This document shows positions 50,101 through 59,313 of a stretch of 64,000 bases of DNA, piece after piece (within the stretch, counting starts at the first letter, position 1; every line of letters begins with the position of its first letter). The notes beneath the pieces are model-generated. The model was given only the letters and a program-made list of their open reading frames with translations, ran no database searches and was not told the origin of the DNA. Position numbers and translations under genes: made by a program. Origin of the DNA: Mantamonas sphyraenae (Eukaryota > CRuMs > Mantamonadidae); contig JAPMXV010000012.1 in the NCBI GenBank assembly GCA_026936335.1, positions 1 to 64,000 of the forward strand, in the 5' to 3' direction.

Positions 50101-52487
50101 CCAAGTGTACACGCAGTTGTTCATCAACGAACAGCTGAACCAACAGGAGGTGTATCTGACCATGGGCAACGAGGATGTGCCGCGCATCTTTGAGAGCAGC
50201 CCACGTGGCGAGAGTCAATTTCCCGACCAGTCGCCCGTGTTGCGTCGTGCCGTGTCGCTGGGTCGCAGCATGCAGGATCCGCTGGCGGAGCTGTCGCAGC
50301 TGTGGGACGATCCGAACAAGCCAAGCTTTGGGCGCCTGCACGTGTACGAATTCCAGCGCCTTGTGCCCACCAGCGACTTGCTGCGTGCTGCAGAGCAAGT
50401 GATGTGTCGCTACGTCAACTCGGTGGGTGTGGACATCAACCGGGTGCTGCTGAGCGAACACCTGGACAGCACCGTCCAATTCCTGGCGGGTCTGGGTCCT
50501 CGCAAGGCCAAGAATCTGCTGGTGGCCTTGCGTCGTGTGGGTGGCTCTGTGTCCAGCCGCGAAGACCTTGAGATTGCCCTGCCGCCAAAGGTGTACCGCA
50601 ATTGTGCGGCGTTTGTCAAGGTGCACGCGCACGGCGCGGAGCATGCCCTGGATTGCACTCGGGTGCACCCAGAGGCCTACGATATTGCCTGCAAGCTGTG
50701 CGAGGATCTGCTTGTGGTCGAGGTGGAAAACAACCGGGATATGGAGGTTGAGCAGGCCAAGGCTCGCGGCGCCGACGATTCGGCCGTGGCCCGTGTCGAG
50801 GAACGCTTCAACAAGCAGATTGACAGATTGCCCAAGAACAGTCGTGCGGTGCAAAAGGTCATGGAGAAGCCGCAGCTGCTGGACGAGGTGGACCTGCACG
50901 ACTTTGCGCAGGATCTGCAAGGGCTGGGACGCGGCAAGATGCTGTTTGCCCTGATGGACATGGTCAGGGAGATCAAAAACCCGTACGCAGAGCGCCGCAG
51001 GGCTTACGAGGAGCCCACCAACGAACTGCTGTTTGAATGGATGACTGGCGAAACCGAGCAAACGCTGTTTCCTGGGCAGGAGGTGGATGTGCGCATCACC
51101 TCGCTCAAACCGCCCAACCGCATCATGTGTGCGCTCAACTGCGGCATCACAGGCTTTATCCACATCGGCAACTTTAGCCAGAGTGTGCCTGTCAATGCCA
51201 TTGCCTCTACAAGTAAGTGGAGTGGCTTTAAACGTGATCAAGACACACACACACACGCCCGCACGCCCACACACTGACACACTGACACACTGACACACTA
51301 CTCACACACTCACTACCACGCCACACACAGACGTGGGCGAATGGACGGTGCAGGACATCCTGACATGGTTTGCAGAGATGAACCTGCACGAGTACCAGGA
51401 CGCAGTGGAAACACACCAGGTGGATGGCAAGCAGCTGCTGTCCACGCCTGCAGACAAGCTGCGCAGGCTGCTGGGCATTGAGAACGAAGACCACTACGCA
51501 CACATCTGGAAGCAAGTGGAAGATCTCAAGGTGCAGAAACGCCTGTACGATCGCGTGGGCTCGGTCTTTCACGCCCGTTTGGCGTCGCCCATCGATTACG
51601 AGCGCTTCTTGGTGGAAGTGGTGACACGCTCGGACCTGGTCAACGACGCAGACAAGTGGCGCCGCCCGGGCGAGGTGGATCCGTACAACCACCCAGAAAT
51701 CCTGCGTGACGCAGCGATGGCAGGCACACCACGACGCATGAGCAGCATGCGACGTGCGTCGAGCCCGCGTGTGCCGGGCATGGGTACGCCTACGCGAGGC
51801 ATGAGCGAGAGCGATGCGCGTACGATGTCGCGCTCGCGCTCCAAGCGATACCAGCGCGACATCGACCATCCGTTCTTTGCCAACGTTTCTGCAACAGAGG
51901 CGGACACACTGCTGGGCACCAAGGCGGTGGGTGACTACTTGGTGCGTCCGAGCAGCCAGCGCGACCGATTGGCCGTGTCGATCAAGTTGTACCGCGACCT
52001 GGTGTTGCACATCAAGGTGGTGGAGGAGGAGCGAGGCCAATTTGACAGCATTGGCAAGAAGCTGTGGATTGACCAGCGCCCCGAGGAGACGTACGAGGAG
52101 CTGGACGAGCTGTTGCAGGTGTTTGTTCTGCCGCTGATTGAAAACTTCAAGGACATGACGGAACACAGGCACTTTAAGGACTTTGACACGGACGACGCCG
52201 TGCACCAGTACCTTCAGTCACGCCTGGCCATCAACGCAAAGGTGGTTCCCTACTGCATCATCGTCTCGCATGACTACCCCGGGAAGTTTGAGCTGGTGTT
52301 CTTGTACAAGGGCAAGCTGCGCAAGCAGTTTATCAACTGCACCAACGAAGGCTTCTCCCTCTGGAAGAAGCAATTTGACGACCCCGAACGCCTGGTCAGC
52401 TACTTCAAGCAGAACCTGGCCAAGCGAACACGTGCGCAGACCTCGTCGCACAGCAAGACCCCGCGTGCAAAGGTCAGCTTCGGGTGA
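47164..52487 (+). CDS. SUPT6H: Transcription elongation factor Spt6 with an inserted SAM domain
   Basis: Three exons: 47164-47749, 48078-51212 and 51331-52487 (introns 328 and 118 nt, both phase 1), 1625 residues. Spt6 is a histone chaperone that travels with RNA polymerase II. The N-terminus is a long acidic Asp/Glu region with poly-Ser. The core has the helix-turn-helix, the YqgF-like region, the HhH domain (FLAGLGPRKAKNLLVALRRVGG) and the death-like domain, in order. The S1 domain opens at about 1184 (TLFPGQEVDVRITSL..LNCGITGFIHIGNFS). It is then interrupted at about 1243-1312 by a full SAM domain (WTVQDILTWFAEMNLHEYQD..GIENEDHYAHIWKQ) and resumes (YDRVGSVFHARLASPIDYERF). Tandem SH2 domains (about 1416-1610) carry the YLVRPSSQ motif. 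Exon 3 begins just before the SAM. Two in-frame acceptors 12 nt apart (48077 and 48089) could vary one join by four residues. Confidence 0.93.
47521..47600 (+). repeat. TCC/TCA triplet repeat coding for poly-serine
   Basis: About 80 bp of TCC, TCA and TCT codons encoding roughly 25 serines in the acidic N-terminus of Spt6. Codons are mixed, so the tract is longer in protein than any single perfect DNA repeat. Confidence 0.85.
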
Positions 52488-52573
52488 GTGCAGCGTCGCA
52501 ACAAGGGCTCCACCATTCTCATGAAGAAAACCATGCCGTTTCCTTTTGATTCAGGGACTTTACTGTCTGCATT

Positions 52574-53325
52574 TCACGCTTTGAGCAGGTCGTTGATGCC
52601 TTCCTTGTTGCGGGCAACCTCGATGCAGTAGAACTGGGCACGGGGCACTGTGTGATTTGCAATGGAGCACAAGCCGTGTCAGTGGTCCATGGCCAGGTTC
52701 TGTGAACCGCCAGGGTGCTTCTGCGACTTGGCCAAGCGCGAACGGGGGCCAATCGCCGAAAAATGCGTCGCGGTGAAATCAGTCCGTCACCTGCCGGGGC
52801 CTTGTGTGGCTCAGCAGGTGGGATTTATGTTTGGCAAGGCAGTGGAAGTGGGTCGAGAGAGCGGGTGTGTCACATGCAAAGGGAAATCCACATACCGACG
52901 GTTGTGTTCTCTTCGCTGTAGCCGTCAGCAAGGGTTGCGTCGAGACGGACGAGCGTGAGAAAGTTAAAGTCCTCGACACGTCCCTCAAAGCCCATGAGGA
53001 GGGTGCGCCACTTCTTCTTGCCCTCATCACTCTTCATGGCATCCTCGTCGAGGACCTTGACGTCGACGTCGGGAAACACGGCGCGGAACTCCTCGTAGAT
53101 GGCGTCGTCCAGTTTGGTCAGCCGCAGATCCTTGGGTGAAGGCACAGCCTGGAGCAGAGACCAGTACACATCGGCCTGCTTGCATGCCAGCACCACCCAG
53201 TTGGCTTCCACCTCTGCGTCGTTCTCCACATCCAAGCCTTTGGCATCCGCTTCGGCGAAAAGCTCTTGAGGCGTGCCCTGCAGGCCTCCGTTGTTGTTGT
53301 TCTCCGACGATGATGACGACGACAT
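52574..53325 (-). CDS. PBDC1: PBDC1 family protein
   Basis: Two exons, 53325-52896 and 52647-52574 (248-nt intron GTATGT..ACAG, phase 1), 167 residues. The N-terminal Ser/Asn leader precedes the family core: EANWVVLACKQADVYWSLLQ, LRLTKLDDAIYEEFRAVFPD, KKWRTLLMGFEGRVEDFNFL, TLVRLDATLADGYSEENT, and after the splice RAQFYCIEVARNKEGINDLL. The small second exon supplies the conserved RxQF(Y/F)xIExARN(R/K)EG end, which confirms the join. PBDC1 is a conserved eukaryotic/archaeal protein linked to Hsp70 or translation; its exact role is uncertain. It is convergent with Spt6 (86 bp between stops) and divergent from WDR3 (114 bp between starts). Confidence 0.9.
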
Positions 53326-53439
53326 TCTTGGGTGTGTGTGTGTGTGTGTGTGTGTGTGTTGCCGGGTGGGGTGGGTCTATGTACGAAAGGGAGTGGGTTT
53401 TGCTGGACGGCGCTGCGTGTGGCGACCCAGAGCAAGGCG

Positions 53440-54372
53440 ATGGTCAAGTCATACCTTCGGTACGAGGAAAAGACCTCGTTTGGAGTCATCTGTTCACCCG
53501 AGTGCAATGTGCAGTGCGATGCGGGGGCAGAGCTTGCGTTTGCTGCGGCGCTGGAGAGCGTGCTGATCTGGAATCTGAAGAAGGGCTTGCAGGTGGGACG
53601 GCTTAAACCGGCCGCTGCACAGAGCTACGGCAACACACAGAGTGGCAACCCGAGCAGTGCAGTGACATGCATTCGTTTGTCGCACAATGAGCAGCTGGTT
53701 GCGGTCGGGTACGTCTGAGTGGGGGCGAACGGATTTCTGGGCGGACGGCGACGGGTTGGGACACTTTTTTGCATGCTTGGCCAGGCACACTGACGCGGCG
53801 GCACGGGCAAATTACACATCCACAGACACGCAGACGGAGCGATCCGAGTGTGGGACCATGCCAAGGGCACTAATGTGCTGACATTCAACGGACACAAGCG
53901 AGCGGTGACGGCGCTTGCATTCGACACGCTGGACACACAGCTGGCGAGCGGCTCCAGCGACACAGACGTGATTGTGTGGGATTTGGTTGCAGAAACAGGC
54001 GTGTGTCGACTGCGGGGCCACAAGGCACAGGTCACCGACGTGTTGTTTGTGCACCTAAAGGTGGAAAAGGCTGCCGGGAGCGGAAGTGGCGACGATGCGA
54101 TGGACGAAGAGGTGCTGGACGAGGACGAGGTGGTGGACGCAGGCACGGCCGTGCTGATGAGCAGCGGCAAGGACAATGTGTTGCGTGTGTGGGACGTGAC
54201 GAGCCAGCATTGCATGCAGACGGTGGTGGGCCACCGCAACGAGGTGTGGTCCATGGATGCCCACCCTGACGGCCACAGGGTGGTCACAGGCGCCTCGGAC
54301 CAGCAGCTGCGCTTTTGGAAGCCCGCTGTGCAGCGTGGGGATGATGAGGACGAAGAGGAAGAGGAGGAGGGA

Positions 54373-54410
<38 letters not shown>

Positions 54411-56840
54411 CAAGGGCAAAAGCAAGAAGCGCACCGATGCGGACAGTGAGAACGACGAGGACGAGGACGAGGATGACGAGGAGGATGAGCCGTACGTGGC
54501 TCAGACGGATCAACTGATGGAGTTTTACGGGAGTGTGCAGAGGCAGTCGAAGGAGAGGGCGGCGCAGGTGCGGTACCATCCGAACGGAGGCTGGCTTTTC
54601 GTGCAGGCCAACGACAAGACGGTGGAAGTGTACAGAGTGTTGAGCGAGGAGCGCATCGAAAAGAAGATGGCGAGGCGACGACGCAGGCTGAAGGAAAAGG
54701 CAAAGAAGAAGGGCAAGAAGGTCAGCAAGAAGGCCAAGAAGAAGAAAGGCCGCAACGATGACGATGATGATGACGATGAGGAGGAGGAGAAGAAGAAGAA
54801 GAAGAAGAAGCACAGGAACGCAGAGCTGCAGACGAGGTGGAGCTGGTGCAGATTGTGCGCACGAGCGCACGGATCCGTGCGTTTGACGTGGGTCGGCAGG
54901 TGGCCAGTGACAAGCGGGTGCGGCTTGTGCTGAGCCTGGTGAACAACAGCCTGGAAATGTGGACGGTGTCAAAGAAGGAAGCGTCGCGTACTGCGCGTGT
55001 GGACATGCCCGGGCATCGTTCGGATGTGCGCAGTCTGTCGCTGAGCTCGGACGACAACCTGTTGCTGTCATTGAGCAACGGTCTGGCCAAGGTGTGGAAT
55101 GTGCAGTCGCAGGCAGGCATCCGTAGCATGCCCACGGGATATGCACTGTGCGGCGGGTTCGCACCGGGCAACCGTCACGTGCTTGTGGGCACCAAAGAGG
55201 GCAAGCTGGAACTGTTTGACCTCCCCTCGTCCACCCTGCTGGAGAGCGAAGAGGTGCACGACGGGGCCATCTGGTCGCTGGCCATGCGACCGGACGGCAG
55301 CGGGTTCACCACCGCCAGTGCAGACAAGTCGGTCAAGTTCTTTGAGTTTGATCTTGTGGATGACCCCGAGTTTAGCACCACAAAGAAGAGACTGACGTTT
55401 GAGCACACGCGGACGCTCAAGATGAGCGACGATGTGTTGGGTGTGGTGTACTCGCCGGACCAGCGGCTGGTGGCTGTGGCGCTGCTGGACGCAAGCGTCA
55501 AGGTGTTCTTTGATGACTCGCTCAAGTTTTTCCTGTCGCTGTACGGCCACCGTCTGCCTGTGATGTGCATGGACATCAGCAGCGACAACACACTGATTGT
55601 GACGGGTTCGGCTGACAAGAACGTAAAGATCTGGGGACTGGACTTTGGCGACGTGCACAAGTCGCTGTTTGCACATGACGACAGCGTGATGCAAGTGAAG
55701 TTTGTGCCCGAGACACACTACTTTTTCACGGCAGGCAAGGATGGCCAAATCAAGTACTGGGACGGCGACCGCTTCGAGCAGATCATGGTGCTGGAGGGAC
55801 ACCAGAGCGAGGTGTGGGCCATGTGTGTAAGCAGCATCGGCGATTTTGTGGTGACGGGCTCGCACGATCGCTCGCTGCGCATCTGGGAACAGACGCAGGA
55901 GCAGCTGTTCTTGGATGAAGAGCGGGAAAAGCAGCTGGAGGCTGTGTTTGAAGAGGACCTGGAGAATGCAGGCCGCTCGAGCGCAGCAGCCATGCAGGCG
56001 GCACAGGAGGGAGAGAGTGCGTCTGCTGGCAAGCGTACCATGAGCACCCTGCGTGCGGGAGAGCGGCTGCAGGAGGCGATCGATCTGGCGGAGGAGGAAC
56101 GGCAAAAGGTGGAGGCTCACATGCTTGAGGCGGCGGCACAGCTGCGGGCAGAGGAGAAGCAGGCGTATGTGCGTAGCCAAGTGGAGTCTGTGCAGATGAG
56201 CCAGGCAGAAAAGCTGGCACGGGAGCTGACAGAGGAGGAAGGAGGTGATGTACGGAAGCGCAAGCGCAAGCGGGAGGCGGCCGAAGAAGCAAGGCAGGTG
56301 AAGGAGGCTCTGGAGCAGTTTGAAGCCAAGGGCCTGGAGGAGTTGATGGCAGAAGTGCGAGGACCGATGGTGTCGCCTAAGCTGTATGGCAAGACCCCGA
56401 GTGGGTACCTGCTTGATGTGCTTGCAGGCATCCGACTGAGCGAGCTACAGGAGGCGCTGCTGGTGCTGCCGTTCCCCAGTGTGCTTGTGTTGCTGCAGTA
56501 TCTGCGCAGCTGGCTGCAGGGGGGACAGCGTGTGGAACTGTGCTGCAGGGTGCTGGGCCATCTGTTGCGCTTCCACCAAAACCAGCTGGTCAACACAGCC
56601 AGCATCCTTCCCGTGCTCCGGCAGCTGGAGCAGTATGCACAGTGGCGTGTCAAGCAGCAGCGCAACCAGGTGGGCTTCAACATGGCCGGGATGAAGTTTG
56701 TGCAGCGGCAGATCGAGGCGCGTGACCAGGTGTACTTTTTCGACATTGGCCAGGACTTTCAACAGGAAAGGCTGAAAAAGGAGTTGGAACGCAAGAAGCG
56801 CAAGGTGATGCGTGTGGCCGCGGTGAGCAGCGGTCTGTGA
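53440..56840 (+). CDS. WDR3: WDR3/Utp12 (Dip2), small-subunit processome protein, with one apparent frameshift
   Basis: Two exons, 53440-53708 and 53826-56840 (117-nt intron GTACGT..ACAG, phase 2), about 1094 residues. WDR3/Utp12 belongs to the UTP-B complex that processes 18S pre-rRNA in the nucleolus. Two WD40 propellers are visible. The first has GAIRVWDHAKG, DTDVIVWDLVAETG, DNVLRVWDVTSQ and DQQLRFWKP. The second has NNSLEMWTVSKK, NGLAKVWNVQSQ, DKSVKFFEFDLV, DKNVKIWGLDFG, DGQIKYWDGDRF and DRSLRIWEQTQE. The Utp12 C-terminal domain follows (LLDVLAGIRLSELQEALLVL) with a KKRKV end. The frame breaks by one missing base within the AAG/GAG-rich stretch at about 54784-54830: upstream it reads KKKKKKHRNAELQ, downstream DEVELVQIVRTSARIRAFDV. 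The stop lies only 9 nt before the next start codon. Confidence 0.9.
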
Positions 56841-56849
56841 GGCAATGGA

Positions 56850-58451
56850 ATGGAAAAAATAATGTCGGACGAAGAACACGCGTTTGTGGGTGACATTCTA
56901 AACGAGTTTCTCGACACCCTGATGGACGAGGTAGACTTTGAGCACGTGTTTTACAACAAATTGTGGACCATGCACAAGCACGCATTCCCAGCAGACATGG
57001 GTGAGCTTCTGGCGCGCGAGGAAGGGGTCGGGAACAGCGAGGAGGACAAAGACGACGAGTTGGAAGGTGCTGGAGGCAGCAGTAGCAGCAGCAGCAGCGA
57101 ACACGACGAGTTTCTGGAGAGTGTGCTGTCCAGTGAGTCGACTGTGGAGGAGATGGACAACACGCCGCAGTTCCAGGTGCACGAGGTGCTTGCACGTCTG
57201 CGTCAAGACGAAGACGTCGAGAAAACACGGCCTGCTTTTGAGGACAGCGAACGGATTTGGGAAACATGGTCTGTGCGACAGGCGCAACCAAACAATTGCG
57301 GTCACCATGCATTCTTCAACGCCGTCCACGGCTGCCTCATTGCGCAGTCGCGGAGTTTGGAAGAAGCCGAATTCTGGGGCCGGCGTCTGCTCTCGCGCAC
57401 ATCGTTCTGGTTCACCTACTGGGCCAACATGCGACACGTGGGACGCAAGAGCATGCTGGAACGCACACACAGTGGCATTCTGGAGCGAACACACCTTGAC
57501 CGGATCCTGACGCTGGAACCACTCGTGCAGACACAGCTCCCGGTTGGCTGTGTGTTTGGCCTGCCCGAGGCCTCCAAGATGGCGTTGCAGGAAGGAATGA
57601 CAGCGCAGACGCACCTGAAGCAACTGGAAGGGGAGGTGAACGCGCTGCTGGAGAAGGAATCACACTGTTTTGGGTGTGTGGTGGGCACTGTGAACCATTG
57701 GGTGGCTTTGCTGGTGAACAAGGTCAAGGGCGAGCATGAGGTGGTGCTGTGGGATTCGCGTCAGTACTGGCTGTTGTCACGCGAGAAGGAATCGCTGCAG
57801 GAGCTGATTGCAGAGGTGAACGGACGCCATCCGCAATGGCTACCGTTCCAGAAGGATGTGTTTGTGCAGGGACTGCAGGACATTGGGTTTGTGTGTCGTC
57901 TGCTAGACTCTCTTGCCGTAGGCAGCATCCGTCTGTGTGAGTACTGCCTGGATCTGGAGATCGGTCGACTTGTGGATCTGCTTGCCGTCAATGTCCTCGC
58001 TGACACATGGACCCTGGGTCTCATGCACACGCAACTGCCTCATTTGGAGCCATGGAGTCGCAGTGAGGTGGAGGAAACGCCTGAGATGGACCCAAGTGAG
58101 CCTGTGATGCCTGTGGTCGACTCGGACGGTTTGCGCCTGTTTGTGCTGTGCTACACACATCCCACCTCGCTACGACGTGGCCTGCTGCCTCGCATGCATG
58201 GATTGGGCAGGGAGAACCTGGGAAAGATGGCAGAGACCCACCTGCGAGCGGCTCTGGAGCAGACGCTGGCAAAGATCGCCCCTGAGGTCGAGTTGGTGAA
58301 GCAGGTGTTGGGCGAAGCAGACGAGGTGAACGAGGACGAAGATGAGGATGCGTTGGTTGGGCTGCAAAAGGTGCTGTTCAGCATGCAAGAGTGGCTGGAT
58401 GGAAACGGCGATGGGGAAGATGCGCTGCAAGCGGCAGCTGAAGAAAGATGA
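56850..58451 (+). CDS. Predicted papain-like cysteine peptidase, unassigned family
   Basis: Intronless, 533 residues from ATG at 56850; an ATG at 56862 is an alternative. The N-terminal ~130 residues are acidic with poly-Ser. A cysteine-protease-like core follows with Q-x-x-x-N-N-C150-G-H-H-A-F-F-N-A, then N-H283-W-V-A-L-L-V and W-D302-S-R-Q-Y-W. The order Cys, His, Asp with hydrophobic strands around the His suits the papain clan (for example OTU- or UCH-like deubiquitinases) rather than SENP/ULP, where His comes first. The C-terminal half is helical (LLDSLAVGSIRLCEYCLDLE; QTLAKIAPEVELVKQVL). Deubiquitinase activity is a guess. The gene starts 9 nt after the WDR3 stop and its TGA overlaps the next ATG as ATGA, an unusually tight arrangement. 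Confidence 0.72.
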   Translation: MEKIMSDEEHAFVGDILNEFLDTLMDEVDFEHVFYNKLWTMHKHAFPADMGELLAREEGVGNSEEDKDDELEGAGGSSSSSSSEHDEFLESVLSSESTVEEMDNTPQFQVHEVLARLRQDEDVEKTRPAFEDSERIWETWSVRQAQPNNCGHHAFFNAVHGCLIAQSRSLEEAEFWGRRLLSRTSFWFTYWANMRHVGRKSMLERTHSGILERTHLDRILTLEPLVQTQLPVGCVFGLPEASKMALQEGMTAQTHLKQLEGEVNALLEKESHCFGCVVGTVNHWVALLVNKVKGEHEVVLWDSRQYWLLSREKESLQELIAEVNGRHPQWLPFQKDVFVQGLQDIGFVCRLLDSLAVGSIRLCEYCLDLEIGRLVDLLAVNVLADTWTLGLMHTQLPHLEPWSRSEVEETPEMDPSEPVMPVVDSDGLRLFVLCYTHPTSLRRGLLPRMHGLGRENLGKMAETHLRAALEQTLAKIAPEVELVKQVLGEADEVNEDEDEDALVGLQKVLFSMQEWLDGNGDGEDALQAAAEER

Positions 58452-59289
58452 CCGCTTTGTTGCCTCCCAAGGGTTGGTTCTCTCTCTCTCTCCGCACATG
58501 ACGCACCGTTCATCTGCTCACCTAAACACACACACACACACACACACACACAGGATTTGTCAACGCGGTGGAGGTGCTGAATGGCACGTCGGAGGAGGTG
58601 CTTGCGGTGATGGTAAGTTTCAAGCCCGAAACGAAAGAGGAGCTCGACGGCGAATACGATGCTATGAGCAATGGGGGTGATGCGCCAGACCTCTGACTCC
58701 ATGGGAACCTGTTGCTACATTCGCCTGTGCGCTGTGTTGTTGGTGGGGGGCGACGTGTGGGTGATGGCACACACAGGCGAGCGAGACGCTCGATTTCCTG
58801 GCGTGCAAGAGGGCCGCTTGCTCTGCGGCTCGGTACACGGAAATGGAAACAAGCCAGGGTGGCATGGCGTCGGAAGAGGATATGCAGAGCGGCATCAACG
58901 CAATGACGTTTGTATACAGGCATGCGCTGCGACAAAAGATGGACGGGGAGACGTTTGCAGGCCTGCTGAAGAGGGAAACGCGATTCAACAGCGGCGCGTG
59001 CACGGTGCTGCATGCGCAGTGGGAGGCCAAGGGCCAGGATCTGTCATCGTCGACATTGTTGGCGAATGCACTCTCTGTGGGCAAGTTTGTGTCCATGGAG
59101 TGGAAGCTGGGGGTGTCGTTTTCCTCGTCCACCTGCGACAAACTCAACAGCGCCTTTGTCGTGCTGCTCATTGCTGTCCAGAACACCGACGGACAGGTGT
59201 GCAACCACAGCGTCGAACTGACCATTCCCGAGTTTCAAAAGTTTACCAGCGACTTTGTGGACATGGCTGGCGTTCTTGGCACGCTTTGA
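58448..59289 (+). CDS. COMM-domain protein, COMMD6-like
   Basis: Three exons: 58448-58472, 58554-58612 and 58777-59289 (introns GTTGGT..ACAG and GTAAGT..ACAG, phases 1 and 0), 198 residues. Exons 1-2 give MTALLPPKGFVNAVEVLNGT, then TSEEVLAVM. Exon 3 gives the helical N-domain (SETLDFLACKRAACSAARYT, AMTFVYRHALRQKMDGETF) and the COMM domain (LSVGKFVSMEWKLGVSFSSS, VQNTDGQVCNHSVELTIPEF, QKFTSDFVDMAGVL). The closest remembered match is COMMD6, but this protein keeps a full N-domain. COMMD proteins form the Commander complex for endosomal recycling. The first exon is only 25 nt and its ATG overlaps the stop of the peptidase gene. The uncommon donor GTTGGT is also used by VPS45. Confidence 0.82.
58527..58553. 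repeat. CA microsatellite at a COMMD acceptor
   Basis: A (CA)n run of about 13 units ending in CAG, which forms the whole 3' end of COMMD intron 1. No separate polypyrimidine tract is present. Confidence 0.93.
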
Positions 59290-59313
59290 GGCGGCCACCC
59301 CCCCTACCCCTTC

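Noticed and set aside
47924-51298. 1124-codon open frame antisense to Spt6
   Set aside because: It mirrors the Spt6 exon through codon bias in GC-rich DNA. The sense strand has a complete, motif-rich Spt6, and the antisense product has no domain character.
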